Notes under the pieces: model-generated | Told to the model about the DNA's origin: nothing | The model's database searches: none | Seen by the model: the letters and a program-made list of their open reading frames with translations, nothing else | Part shown: positions 36,402 to 44,835 of the stretch, in pieces | How the letters are laid out: the number at the start of each line of letters is the position of its first letter | Position numbering within the stretch: position 1 is the first letter of the stretch | Translations under genes and position numbers: made by a program | Assembly: GCA_963779485.1 (NCBI GenBank) | Contig: CAVZYJ010000005.1 | Span: forward strand, 248,001 to 312,000 | Reading direction: 5' to 3' | From: CAVVJA01 sp963779485 | GTDB taxonomy: Bacteria; Actinomycetota; Actinomycetes; Mycobacteriales; Jatrophihabitantaceae | Length of the DNA: 64,000 bases

Positions 36402-36448
36402 GCCGACGCTGAAGGCCGCGCAAGCCGCTAGCGCCGAGGTGGGCACCG
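36402..36448 (+). repeat. Duplicated 45-bp piece of the relaxase helicase gene
   Basis: This segment (encoding PTLKAAQAASAEVGT) repeats 33605-33651 inside the relaxase gene with only a few mismatches. It is fused to the broken end of the integrase remnant and then diverges. It looks like a scar of recombination or template switching inside the element. Confidence 0.7.
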
Positions 36449-36768
36449 AGCCGGATCGCGCCGTAGCCGGCCTCTCAACACGGCTTACCGACCTCCTCTC
36501 TTGCATGGAGCGACACGCCCTGCCGACCAAGATCGTGAGGCCACTGGAAGTTGATCTCCGCCAGTCTGCAGAGATTGTCGACCATCACCCGACGACACCC
36601 ACCCGAGACGCTGCGACGCGATCACGGCTGAAGATGATCTCCGTGGGGCAACACCGGGGCAACAGCAGACCCGAAAACACCCACCGACTACCCAAACGTC
36701 TCAAACGCACGGAGCCCAGTAAACTCAAGGGCTCCAGCCACACCCAACCATCGCCAACGGCCCTCCGC

Positions 36769-36818
36769 TCGCCCTGTCACGGCGAAGGTCGCCGGTTCAA
36801 GTCCGGTCGGGGTCGCCA
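36769..36818 (+). other. tRNA-Asp 3' half: probable attachment site of the relic element
   Basis: The anticodon arm TCGCCCTGTCACGGCGA (anticodon GTC at 36776-36778) is followed by variable bases AGGTC, a T-arm with TTCAAGT loop, the acceptor 3' strand CGGGGTC, G73 and an encoded CCA (36816-36818). The D-arm and the matching 5' acceptor strand GACCCCG are absent upstream. This is what an element inserted at the 3' end of a tRNA gene leaves on its far side. An intact tRNA-Asp should lie at the other boundary or elsewhere. Confidence 0.8.
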
Positions 36819-36889
36819 GCCACGCGGAATCACCCTCCCCGGACGACGGTGGGCCCGACACCGCGGGGGAACGGTGCCGGGCCTGAGAG

Positions 36890-36920
36890 GCGGCGGGCCG
36901 GCCAGCTTGCGGCCCGCCGC
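36890..36920 (-). terminator. GC-rich hairpin downstream of the DUF5666-like gene
   Basis: GCGGCGGGCC (36890-36899) pairs perfectly with GGCCCGCCGC (36911-36920) across an 11-nt loop, 20 bp past the stop of the minus-strand gene. No T-tract follows, as is common for terminators in high-GC actinobacteria. Confidence 0.5.
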
Positions 36921-36939
36921 TTCCCCGCCGGCTCGACGG

Positions 36940-37521
36940 TCAGGAGCCGGAGCCACTGGGCGCGGACGATGGCCCGGAAGGTGCACCGGACGGAGCGGAA
37001 GGTGCGCCGGAGGGGGCGGAAGGTGCGCCGGACGGAGCCGATCCCGACGGCGGCCGGGGACCGAATCCTCGCCCGGGGCCGGGATGCCGGAAGCCACCGC
37101 GGCCGCCCTCACCGGGTTCGAAGCCCTTGCCGATCGAGGTGGCGTCGAGTGACGTACCGTCCGCGTCCACGGCGCCAATCGCGACGATCCGGGTGCCCAC
37201 TGCGGGGCTGGCGGTGAGGCCGTCCCGATAGGTCGTCTTACTGCTCGTCTTGATCGTGCGGGTGAACCCATCGAAGTCTTTGATCAGGATCTCGCTCCCG
37301 CGCACCGAGGTCACCGTCCCGGCGAGGTGCGGCTCGTGCTTGCGTGGCGTAGGTGTCTGAGTCGGGGCCGAGCTCCCTGAACTCGGCGGCGCTGCTGACG
37401 GCGTGCTCGAGCCCGGCCCGGACGCCGCCGCGATTGCGACGCCGGTTCCGCCGGCCACGACAACCGCCGCCGCGCCGCCGATCAGGGCGAAACGCAGGCG
37501 ACGGGTGGACTGCTCGGCCAT
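36940..37521 (-). CDS. Membrane-anchored or secreted DUF5666-like protein
   Basis: The protein has 193 residues from ATG 37521. Residues 10-33 are a signal anchor (RFALIGGAAAVVVAGGTGVA). A Ser/Pro/Thr-rich linker is followed by a small beta domain: HLAGTVTSVRGSEILIKDFD, GFTRTIKTSSKTTYRDGL and VGTRIVAIGAVDADGTSLDA, which resembles DUF5666 repeats. The last 50 residues are low-complexity with repeated SAPSGAPSAPSG units. It is transcribed divergently from an OmpR/EnvZ-type pair and is a likely target of it. Function unknown. Confidence 0.75.
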   Translation of the reverse strand: MAEQSTRRLRFALIGGAAAVVVAGGTGVAIAAASGPGSSTPSAAPPSSGSSAPTQTPTPRKHEPHLAGTVTSVRGSEILIKDFDGFTRTIKTSSKTTYRDGLTASPAVGTRIVAIGAVDADGTSLDATSIGKGFEPGEGGRGGFRHPGPGRGFGPRPPSGSAPSGAPSAPSGAPSAPSGAPSGPSSAPSGSGS

Positions 37522-37643
37522 GTGGGCTGATCTCCTTCCGCGGGAACGTCCCGTCCTACCGAGACTGCTCCGGCTGGCTGAAGGCCAGCTGAATCTGCCG
37601 GACTCTTCAGAATCTCTACAGGAACGCAGCGCACGATCTATTC

Positions 37644-38342
37644 GTGAACCGCGACGCCGCTCGAGTTCTGGTGGTCGAGGACGAGCCCGTGCTGCGCCGA
37701 GCCATCTGCGAGGTGTTGCGGGACGCGGGCCTGACCGTGGGCTCGAACCCGGATGGCGCCGACTTCGCCGCCCAGGTTGCCGCCTTTCGGCCGGATGTCG
37801 CGGTGCTCGACGTCATGCTCCCGACCATGTCCGGCCTGGTGCTGGCCGAACATTTGCGCCGCCACACCCAGGCCGGGATCGTGTTCGTGACCGCGCGCGA
37901 CGGCGTGGCCGACCGGTTGTGCGGATTCGAGGCCGGTGCCGACGATTACGTGGTCAAGCCGTTCGTCGCGGCCGAGCTGGTCGCCCGCGTGCGGGCCGTG
38001 CTGCGGCGCACCGGCCGGCTTCGCTCGACGACCGTCGAGGTGGCAGACGTCGTCATTGACGAGGACGCCGGCGAGGTACTGCGTGGGGGGCGTCGCATTG
38101 CCGTGACCGCCACCGAGCTGCGGCTGCTCGGCTACCTGGCCCGCCAGCGGGGCCGAGTCGTGTCCAAGACGCAGATTCTCACGCAGGTGTGGGGCTATGA
38201 CGCCTACGACCCGAACCTTGTCGAGGCTTACGTGTCGACGCTGCGCCGCAAGCTGGAGCAACACGGGCCGCGGCTCATCCACACGGTCCGCGGCGTCGGC
38301 TACCGGATCGGAGAGCCGCCGGCGGGCAGCGCGCGCGGATGA
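37644..38342 (+). CDS. OmpR/PhoB-type response regulator
   Basis: The protein has 232 residues from GTG 37644. Receiver domain: ARVLVVEDEPVLRRAICEVL, phospho-acceptor Asp56 in VAVLDVMLPTMSGLVLAEHL, and Lys in DDYVVKPFVAAELVARVRAV. Winged helix: VTATELRLLGYLARQRGRVV, KTQILTQVWGYDAYDPNLVE, AYVSTLRRKLEQHGPRLIHT, VRGVGYRIG. Its stop overlaps the kinase start (ATGA). It probably controls the divergent DUF5666-like gene, by analogy with similar divergons. Confidence 0.9.
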   Translation: MNRDAARVLVVEDEPVLRRAICEVLRDAGLTVGSNPDGADFAAQVAAFRPDVAVLDVMLPTMSGLVLAEHLRRHTQAGIVFVTARDGVADRLCGFEAGADDYVVKPFVAAELVARVRAVLRRTGRLRSTTVEVADVVIDEDAGEVLRGGRRIAVTATELRLLGYLARQRGRVVSKTQILTQVWGYDAYDPNLVEAYVSTLRRKLEQHGPRLIHTVRGVGYRIGEPPAGSARG

Positions 38343-39775
38343 CGGCCGAAACGTTGCCCACCGGCTCGTTGCGCCGACGGGTCGTCGTGATCGCGCTCGG
38401 ACTGCTGATGGTCGTGTTGGTCGCCGTCGCGCTCGTCGTGAACTACTTCCTGGGCGACCGGATGCGCACGGATCTCCGGCAGCGCCTGTTGGATCGGGCG
38501 AGCTACGGACAGCTGCTGTCGGATCAGGGCGTGTCCGGTCAGACCCTGGCCGACCGGCTGGCGGGTCAGGGCATTACCTCCAGCCTGACGACCCCGGGCG
38601 GGCAGGAATACATCGGGCGCGAGGCACCCGCTTTTCCCGGCCGACCCGGTCCACGTCCACAGGTGCCGCCCATTCACCGGACGACGGCCGCGGTGCAGGA
38701 GAACGGCGAGCAGCTGAGCGTTCGGCTCGATCTCGGCGATGCGACGTTGACGCTGCAGACCTCCCAGGCCGAGATCGACCACACGCTGGCCTTGTTGGGT
38801 CGCATCGAGCTCATCGCTGGCGCCGTCACCCTCCTGGTCGTCGGACTGATCATGATCCGGCTCGTCGGCCTCGCCCTCGCGCCCCTCGACCGCATGACCG
38901 CCCTGGCCTGGCGTATCCGGGATGGGGCCCGCGGCCGACGGCTGCGCCCGACCCGGCCGAGCACCGATCTCGGCCGGACGGCGGCCGCATTCGACGGGAT
39001 GCTCGACGCGTTGGAAGCCGCCGAGGCCGACGCCCGGTCGGCACAGGACCGGATGCGCCAGTTCCTGGCCGACGCGTCACATGACCTGCGCACGCCGCTC
39101 GCAGCCATCATCGCGAACGCCGAGCAGGTGCTGCGCACCGACCCGGACCGGGAGACCCGGGAACGCCGGCTGGTCGAGGTCGTTCGGGAGGCCCGCCGCT
39201 CCTCGCGCCTGGTCGATGACCTGCTGTTCATGGCCCGGCTGGACTCCCAGGCCGACGGCCCGATAAGTCTCGAGTGCCGGCCGGTCGACCTGGCCGCGCT
39301 GGCCGGTGAGCGGGTGACGGCCCTTCACCTGCGCCGGCCGGACTTGCGGGTCGAACTCGCGACGGGTGCAGCGGTGCCAACCGTCATCGCCGATCAAGAC
39401 GCGATCACCCGAGCACTCGGCAACCTGCTCGACAACGCAGCTGCGGCCTCCACGGCCGGCGGCCTTGTGCGAGTCGCGGTTCGGGCCGAGAACGATGTCG
39501 CGGTCGTGACCGTGACCGACAGCGGCCACGGAGTTCCGGCCGGCGATCAGGAGCGGATCTTCGACCGGTTCGTCCGGGTGGGACCCGACGCCAGCCGCAG
39601 TACATCCGGCTCCGGTCTCGGATTGCCGATAGCGCGGGCGATTTCCCGATCGCACGGCGGGGATCTGCGGTGCGTTCCGGCGGCCGTCGGCAGCTGCTTC
39701 GAGCTCGTCCTCCCGCTCGGCGGCGGTGCATGGACGCCCCACCCGCATTCGGCGACGGCCAGCGTTCAGCCATGA
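38339..39775 (+). CDS. EnvZ-like sensor histidine kinase
   Basis: The protein has 478 residues. Two membrane helices (VVVIALGLLMVVLVAVALVV and LIAGAVTLLVVGLIMIRLVG) flank an extracytoplasmic domain of about 120 residues. HAMP-like linker PLDRMTALAWRIRDGA; HisKA with FLADASHDLRTPLAAIIANA (His about residue 248); HATPase with LGNLLDNAAAAS, VTDSGHGVPAGDQERIFDRF and SGSGLGLPIARAISRSHGG. It is coupled to the response regulator by an ATGA overlap. The signal is unknown. Confidence 0.9.
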   Translation: MTAETLPTGSLRRRVVVIALGLLMVVLVAVALVVNYFLGDRMRTDLRQRLLDRASYGQLLSDQGVSGQTLADRLAGQGITSSLTTPGGQEYIGREAPAFPGRPGPRPQVPPIHRTTAAVQENGEQLSVRLDLGDATLTLQTSQAEIDHTLALLGRIELIAGAVTLLVVGLIMIRLVGLALAPLDRMTALAWRIRDGARGRRLRPTRPSTDLGRTAAAFDGMLDALEAAEADARSAQDRMRQFLADASHDLRTPLAAIIANAEQVLRTDPDRETRERRLVEVVREARRSSRLVDDLLFMARLDSQADGPISLECRPVDLAALAGERVTALHLRRPDLRVELATGAAVPTVIADQDAITRALGNLLDNAAAASTAGGLVRVAVRAENDVAVVTVTDSGHGVPAGDQERIFDRFVRVGPDASRSTSGSGLGLPIARAISRSHGGDLRCVPAAVGSCFELVLPLGGGAWTPHPHSATASVQP

Positions 39776-39782
39776 TGGCGGG

Positions 39783-40212
39783 ATGCCCTCGCCCTTCAGC
39801 CTGATCATTGCCGGCGAGCTACCGGCCCGCTTCGTGTGGCAGGACGACGAGGTGGTCGCATTCCTGACCATCGCCCCGATCCGTCCCGGGCACACCCTGG
39901 TCGTGCCGCGCGCCGAGGTCGATCACTGGCAGAGCATCGATCCCGACCTGTTCGCGCGCTGCACGAGCGTCGCCCAGAAGATCGGACAGGCCCAGCAGCG
40001 AGCCTTCGACGCCCCGCGAGTCGGAATGATCATCGCGGGGTTGGAGGTGCCACATGTGCACCTACACGTCATCCCGCTGTGGCAGATGGCCGATCTCGAC
40101 TTCGCCCGCGCCGACCACAGACCCGCAGCCGGCGGATATGGACGATGCCGCCGAACGACTTCGCGCCGCCCTGCGGAAGCTCGGCCACTCGGCCGAGGTG
40201 CCCTCGAGCTAA
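39783..40212 (+). pseudogene. HIT-family hydrolase, one-base frameshift
   Basis: ATG 39783 begins MPSPFSLIIAGELPARFVWQ, then DEVVAFLTIAPIRPGHTLVV and the histidine triad GLEVPHVHLHVIPLW. Near 40120 the frame breaks. Removing one base gives DPQPADMDDAAERLRAALRK, then LGHSAEVPSS and a TAA at 40210. The 430-nt length agrees with one inserted base in a 142-codon gene. HIT proteins hydrolyse nucleotide phosphoramidates or adenylated compounds. Likely intact in the organism. Confidence 0.85.
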
Positions 40213-40240
40213 GGGTCGGCGCCAAGAGCGTCCGCAGGCG

Positions 40241-41083
40241 CTACGCCAGGCCGCGAATCGCCCGGGCCGGCGGTCGTATGCCCTGGATCGATGCCACCAT
40301 GTCGAGGATCTGCCTGGTCTCGGCGACGTTGTGCGCGCGGAACACCGTCGCGCCCTGCCACGCGCAGATCGCTGTCGTGGCGAGGGTGCCGAGCACCCGC
40401 TCGCCGAGCGGGCGGCCGAGCGTCTCACCGACGAAGTCCTTGTTGGACACGGAGATGAGAACGGGCCAGCCGGTCGCGACGAGGTCGCCGAGCCGACGGG
40501 TGACCTCCAACGAGTGGTAGGTGTTCTTCCCGAAGTCGTGACCCGGGTCGATCCAGATCCGGTCGGCCGGCACGCCCAGAGCCGCGGCCCGCTCGGCGAG
40601 GACCACGACCGTGCGTACGACGTCGTCGACGACATTCTCGTACTCGATGCGATGCGGGCGCGTCCGCGGCACCACGCCGCCAGCGTGAGTGCATACCAGC
40701 CCGGCGCCGTACTCGGCCGCGACCCGAGCCAGGTCGGGATCGGGTCCACCCCAGGCGTCGTTGAGGATGGTCGCCCCGGCGGCACACACCGCCTCGCCGA
40801 CCTCGTGCCGCCAGGTGTCGACGCTGATCGGCAGGTCCGGATAGGCGGCCCGAACCGCGGCCACGAAGTCACGCGTGCGCTCGATCTCCTCGGCAACGTC
40901 GACCTCGTCCCCGGGCGCCGCCTTCACGCCACCGATATCGACGATGTCAGCGCCGTCGCGCACCACGTCATGGACCCGCTGCATCGCGGCGTCGAACGCG
41001 AAGGTGGCGCCCCGGTCATAGAACGAGTCCGGCGTGCGATTGACAATCGCCATGATCTGCAGGGTGTTGTTGCTCAATGGCAC
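40241..41083 (-). CDS. folP: Dihydropteroate synthase
   Basis: The protein has 280 residues from GTG 41083, which overlaps the gpgS stop by 10 bp. The pterin-binding TIM barrel is clear: IMAIVNRTPDSFYDRG, ADIVDIGGVKAAPGDEV, PISVDTWRHEVGEAVCAAGA, ILNDAWGG, IWIDPGHDFGKNTYHSLEVT, ISVSNKDFVGE and a final ATVFRAHNVAETRQILDMV. It joins 6-hydroxymethyl-dihydropterin pyrophosphate and p-aminobenzoate. The pairing with gpgS matches the mycobacterial folP2-gpgS locus. Some folP2 proteins have weak or no DHPS activity, so this copy may be the second paralogue. Confidence 0.88.
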   Translation of the reverse strand: MPLSNNTLQIMAIVNRTPDSFYDRGATFAFDAAMQRVHDVVRDGADIVDIGGVKAAPGDEVDVAEEIERTRDFVAAVRAAYPDLPISVDTWRHEVGEAVCAAGATILNDAWGGPDPDLARVAAEYGAGLVCTHAGGVVPRTRPHRIEYENVVDDVVRTVVVLAERAAALGVPADRIWIDPGHDFGKNTYHSLEVTRRLGDLVATGWPVLISVSNKDFVGETLGRPLGERVLGTLATTAICAWQGATVFRAHNVAETRQILDMVASIQGIRPPARAIRGLA

Positions 41084-42030
41084 TCGCTCTGCGCGAAGAT
41101 GCTTGCTACCGGCGGCCGTTCCAGCACCGGGACCGGACGAGCCACCCACCCGCCCTCGACCGCTCGGTCGAACTGGTGCAGCACCGCCTGCGCAGTTGAA
41201 TCGGCGTGCAGCCGCAGCAAGGCGACATGCTGGATCTCCGCGGCCATCACTCCGAGATCGTGCACGCTCTGGTGTCGGTGCCGACGCACCCCGAGATCGA
41301 CCTGCGCCAGGGCGTCGAGTCCATAGCGCTGCCACGTGTCCAGCAAGACGGCCATCTCCAAGCCGTACCCGACCGGGATCGACAGCGACTCCAGCAGTTC
41401 CCGGCGGACTCCCCACTCGCCGCCCAGCGGCTGCACCACGGCGGCCAACTCCGGCCAGCTCAGGTTGAGCAGCGGCCGGGCCACCAGCTCGGTCACCCGG
41501 CCACCCTGCGGTCGGGCATCAGCCGGATCGCCGTTGTCGTCGGCGAAGCGCCGATCGTAGAAGCCCTTGACGAGCTGCAACTGCTCATCGGCGAGCAATG
41601 GTCCGACCAATCCGGTGACGAAATGCGACCCCCACTCGGTCAGGTCGCCGTCGAGAAAGACGAGGAGGTCGCCGGTCGCGACGAACAGGGCCTTCCACAC
41701 TGCCTCGCCTTTGCCCCGATAGGCACCGAGCTCTGGACGAATCTCCGCCGCCGCCCACACCTGCGCACCCTCGCTGCGGGCCACCCGAGCCGTCGCGTCG
41801 GTCGAGTCCGAATCGATGACGAGCAACTCGTCGATCAGCGCCACCGCGTCCATGAGGTCGGCCCGGATGCGGCGCACGATCGCCCCGATGGTCGCCTGCT
41901 CGTTGCGCGCGGGGACGATCACCGAGATGCGCGTCGGGCGGCTCGCCTTGCGGATGAGCAGCTGCTCGAGCGGCCAGTCAGTTGCGGTTGTGGTGCGCGC
42001 GGCGAACCAGGCTCGGGCACGGGTGACCAT
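41074..42030 (-). CDS. gpgS: Glucosyl-3-phosphoglycerate synthase
   Basis: The protein has 318 residues, the usual GpgS length. GT-A fold motifs: ISVIVPARNEQATIGAIVRR, ELLVIDSDSTDATARVARSE, a PELGAYRGKGEAVWKALFVA loop and the metal-binding VFLDGDLTEWGSHFVTGLVG. LVKGFYDRRF, VVQPLGGEWGVRRELLESL and GYGLEMAVLLDTWQRYG complete the GT81 signature. It transfers glucose to 3-phosphoglycerate, the first step of methylglucose lipopolysaccharide or glucosylglycerate synthesis. Translationally coupled to folP downstream. Confidence 0.9.
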   Translation of the reverse strand: MVTRARAWFAARTTTATDWPLEQLLIRKASRPTRISVIVPARNEQATIGAIVRRIRADLMDAVALIDELLVIDSDSTDATARVARSEGAQVWAAAEIRPELGAYRGKGEAVWKALFVATGDLLVFLDGDLTEWGSHFVTGLVGPLLADEQLQLVKGFYDRRFADDNGDPADARPQGGRVTELVARPLLNLSWPELAAVVQPLGGEWGVRRELLESLSIPVGYGLEMAVLLDTWQRYGLDALAQVDLGVRRHRHQSVHDLGVMAAEIQHVALLRLHADSTAQAVLHQFDRAVEGGWVARPVPVLERPPVASIFAQSECH

Positions 42031-42062
42031 CGCTAGCCACGCTACGCCGCCGCCCGGATTGG

Positions 42063-43100
42063 TCAGTCCCGGAGCAGTTGCCGCCCACGAGCCACCAGGG
42101 CCGGCACGGCATCGTCGATGTCTTCGTAGCCTTCGCTCACGGTGTGACCGCCGAGGTAACGGGCGCGTACGCCTTCCAGGATGACCGCGACCTTCATCTG
42201 TCCCAGGGCTCGGTAGAACGGCAGGCTAGCCAGGTCGCGGCCGGTGCGCTGCACGTAGTCAGCGGCGAACTGCGCCGCGGTTGGGAATCCGGGTTGGGCG
42301 GTGACGCCGGCCGCGATCGGTATCCGCGATCGTTCGTCGTCGCCGATGTCATGCCAGTACGTCAGGGTCAGACCGAGATCGGCGATGGGGTCACCCAGCG
42401 TCGACAGCTCCCAATCGACCACCGCGACGATCCGCGGCGGGGACGTCGTGAGATCGACGATCGTGTTGTCCAGTCGGTAGTCGCCGTGCACGATCGCGGT
42501 GTCGCCACCGACCGGAAGCTCGGCCACCAAGGCGTCGAGCAAGCGTTGCATATCGGGTAGTTCCCGGGTGCGCGACCGCTCCCATTGCTCGCCCCACCGG
42601 CGGATCTGGCGCAGCGCGTACCCGTCCGGCCGGCCGTAGCCGGCGAGGCCGGCGGCCGCGACGTCCACCGCGTGCAGGTCGGCGAGCGCGGCGACCAGGG
42701 CGGAGCCCACACCGGCCCGTTGCTCGGTGGTCAGCGCCGCGGTGTCCTCGGCGGTTCGTAACACCGAGCCCGGAACGTCAGCCATGACGTAGAAGGGAAA
42801 CCCCAGGATGTCCGGATCCGTGCACAGGGCGATCGGTCGCGGCACCGGCACCGCCGTCGTGATGAGCGCGGACAGCACCCGATACTCCCGCTGCATGTCG
42901 TGCGCGGTGGGCAGTATGCCGCCGAGTGGTGGTCGGCGCAGGATCACGGTTCCGCCGGCCAGCCGCAGCCGGTAGGTGATGTTCGACAGACCGCCGGATA
43001 TGACCTCCGCCGACCAGTCGCGGTCGCCGACCAGCTCCGGCCGAGTCGTCCGCAGCCATCGATCCACGGACGCGTACGGCAGCCCCGGAAGCTCGCTCAT
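42063..43100 (-). CDS. Phosphotransferase (aminoglycoside/choline kinase-like, ACAD10 type)
   Basis: The protein has 345 residues from ATG 43100, behind GAGGCGACG. Kinase-like features: EVISGGLSNITYRLRLAGGT and VILRRPPLGGILPTAHDMQR in the N-lobe, the catalytic loop TAIVHGDYRLDNTIVDL and metal-binding VVDWELSTLGDPIADLG. GFPFYVMADVPG is typical of the acyl-CoA-dehydrogenase-10-like APH subgroup, which acts on hydroxyacyl compounds. The acceptor is unknown. It is 14 bp from the SMP-30 gene in the same direction and probably cotranscribed. Confidence 0.85.
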   Translation of the reverse strand: MSELPGLPYASVDRWLRTTRPELVGDRDWSAEVISGGLSNITYRLRLAGGTVILRRPPLGGILPTAHDMQREYRVLSALITTAVPVPRPIALCTDPDILGFPFYVMADVPGSVLRTAEDTAALTTEQRAGVGSALVAALADLHAVDVAAAGLAGYGRPDGYALRQIRRWGEQWERSRTRELPDMQRLLDALVAELPVGGDTAIVHGDYRLDNTIVDLTTSPPRIVAVVDWELSTLGDPIADLGLTLTYWHDIGDDERSRIPIAAGVTAQPGFPTAAQFAADYVQRTGRDLASLPFYRALGQMKVAVILEGVRARYLGGHTVSEGYEDIDDAVPALVARGRQLLRD

Positions 43101-43114
43101 TGAGCGTCGCCTCG

Positions 43115-44044
43115 TCAGTAGCCGCGGGTATTCACGAACACGGCGTACACCGACCGGCTCGCGGTCATGAACAGCCGGTTGCCAACCGCACCACCAAAGC
43201 ACAGGTTCGCGCACCGTTCCGGCAGCCCGATGTGACCGATGTGAGTGCCGTCCGGATCGAACACGTACACCCCGTCGAACTGTTCGCCGCCCGCGACGGC
43301 GGCCCACACGTTGCCATCCTCGTCGCAGCGGATGCCGTCACTGCTGGCCGGGGTCAGGTCGGCGAAGATCCGCCCGTTCCGGACCTCGCCGCTCGGATTA
43401 GCGTCGTAGACGTAGATGTAGGGCGTGCTGGAATCCACTACGTAGAGGCGGGATTCATCCGGCGAGAAGCACAAACCGTTGGGCCGCTCGAGATCGCTGA
43501 CGGCGGGCTCACCGTCGCCGGTGCTGGGATCGATCCGGTAGACCGCGGTCGGCAACTCGAAGGCGGCGCGCCGACCCTCGTAGTCGGACATGATTCCGTA
43601 GCCCGGGTCGGTGAACCACACGGAGCCGTCGGACGCGACGATCACGTCGTTCGGCGCGTTGAGCTGCTTGCCCCGGTACCGATCCATGAGCACGGTGATC
43701 GAGCCGTCGTACTCGGTGCGGGTCACTCGCCGGGTGCCGTGCTCGCAAGAGATCAGCCGGCCGCGCCGGTCACGGGTGTTGCCGTTGGCGTAGTCGGAGG
43801 GGCGCCGGAAGTCGCTGACCGCACCGGTCCGCTCGTCCCACCGGCACAACCGATTGTTGGGGATATCGCTCCATACCAGGGAGTGATGGTCGCCGAACCA
43901 CACCGGTCCCTCGACCCAACGCATGCCCGTGGCAATACGTTCGACCGCGGCGTTGCCGATGCAATAGCGGTCGAAGCGCGCGTCAAGCAGCCGTATGGCG
44001 GGATCGGGATAGCGCTCCGGCGTGGCGAACCGTTCGGGCTCCAC
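43115..44044 (-). CDS. SMP-30/gluconolactonase-family beta-propeller hydrolase
   Basis: From GTG 44044 (AGAGGA 12 nt upstream) the protein has 309 residues. The six-bladed propeller motifs include WVEGPVWFGDHHSLVWSDIP (metal Glu), YANGNTRDRRGRLISCEHGT, LNAPNDVIVASDGSVWFTDP (metal Asn) and RPNGLCFSPDESRLYVVDSS, with SSDGIRCDEDGNVWAAVAGG near the end. The family hydrolyses sugar lactones with a divalent metal. It is followed by the phosphotransferase gene and is divergent from an SDR gene only 35 bp away, so the three genes may serve one pathway. Confidence 0.87.
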   Translation of the reverse strand: MEPERFATPERYPDPAIRLLDARFDRYCIGNAAVERIATGMRWVEGPVWFGDHHSLVWSDIPNNRLCRWDERTGAVSDFRRPSDYANGNTRDRRGRLISCEHGTRRVTRTEYDGSITVLMDRYRGKQLNAPNDVIVASDGSVWFTDPGYGIMSDYEGRRAAFELPTAVYRIDPSTGDGEPAVSDLERPNGLCFSPDESRLYVVDSSTPYIYVYDANPSGEVRNGRIFADLTPASSDGIRCDEDGNVWAAVAGGEQFDGVYVFDPDGTHIGHIGLPERCANLCFGGAVGNRLFMTASRSVYAVFVNTRGY

Positions 44045-44079
44045 CTGGCCACGTCCTCTCCGGAATAGAGTCGCCGCCA

Positions 44080-44835
44080 ATGAGCATGTCACAGGCGTCA
44101 CGAATCGCCGTGATCACCGGCGCTGGCAGTGGCATCGGCGCGGCCGTCGCGTTGGCCTTGGCCGGCGACGGTTGGATCGTCGTCCTCGCCGGGCGGCGTC
44201 TGGAGACGCTGCTCGGCACAGCCGGACGGGGCACCGGAGCGTTCGATCCGATCGTCGCCGACGTCACGGACGAGATCTCCGTGCGCGAGCTGTTCGACAC
44301 GGCCGTCGCCCACCACGGCCGGGTCGATCTGCTGTTCAACAACGCCGGCGTCGGTGCCCCGGAGCGGTCGATCGACGAGCTCACGCTCGCCGAATGGCAG
44401 TCGGTCGTGGACGTCAACCTGACCGGGATGTTCCTCTGCACTCGTGAGGCGTTCCGCGTCATGCGGGCGCAGACCCCGCAGGGCGGCCGAATCATCAACA
44501 ACGGCTCGATCGCTGCGCATGCGCCGCGGCCGCTGTCCGTCGCCTACACGGCCACGAAGCACGCCGTTACCGGGCTGACCAAGTCGACCTCCCTCGACGG
44601 CCGACCGTTCGACATCGCCTGCGGGCAGATCGATATCGGCAACGCGGCCACCGACATGAGCGCCGAGCAAGCCGCCGGCATCCGGCAGGCCGACGGGACC
44701 GTCCGGCCCGAGCCGCGCATGGATGTGGCCGATGTCGGCCGCGCCGTGCGCTACATGGCCAACCTGCCCCTCGACACCAACGTCAGCACCATGACGGTCA
44801 TGGCCACCAAGATGCCGTTCGTCGGCCGCGGCTAG
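44080..44835 (+). CDS. SDR-family oxidoreductase
   Basis: This 251-residue classical short-chain dehydrogenase has ITGAGSGIGAAVALALAGDG for cofactor binding, the basic AGRRLETLLG that favours NADP(H), LLFNNAGVGAPERSI, Ser in IINNGSIAAHAP and YxxxK in YTATKHAVTGLT. ATG 44080 is used; ATG 44086 is an alternative. It is divergent from the SMP-30 lactonase gene, so a shared sugar or alcohol oxidation role is plausible. Substrate unknown. Confidence 0.87.
   Translation: MSMSQASRIAVITGAGSGIGAAVALALAGDGWIVVLAGRRLETLLGTAGRGTGAFDPIVADVTDEISVRELFDTAVAHHGRVDLLFNNAGVGAPERSIDELTLAEWQSVVDVNLTGMFLCTREAFRVMRAQTPQGGRIINNGSIAAHAPRPLSVAYTATKHAVTGLTKSTSLDGRPFDIACGQIDIGNAATDMSAEQAAGIRQADGTVRPEPRMDVADVGRAVRYMANLPLDTNVSTMTVMATKMPFVGRG

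Larger units (their letters stand above)
30480..36818. mobile_element. Relic integrative conjugative element ending in a tRNA-Asp fragment
   Basis: This stretch groups a broken tyrosine recombinase, a MobF/TrwC relaxase-helicase, an AlpA/Xis-like gene and an integrase remnant. Its right end is the 3' half of a tRNA-Asp gene, the usual attachment target. The left limit is inferred from the truncated ABC ATPase near 30480. Nearly all element genes are damaged, so it is no longer mobile. Confidence 0.65.

Noticed and set aside
36985..37030. Short tandem GC-rich repeats that might suggest a CRISPR-like array
   Set aside because: They encode the SAPSGAPSAPSG low-complexity tail of the DUF5666-like protein. 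No unique spacers and no cas genes are present anywhere in the window.
36400..37152. Plus-strand open frame of 250 codons after the integrase stump
   Set aside because: It starts in the copied relaxase piece, crosses the tRNA-Asp fragment and then shadows the DUF5666-like gene on the other strand, so it is not a real gene.
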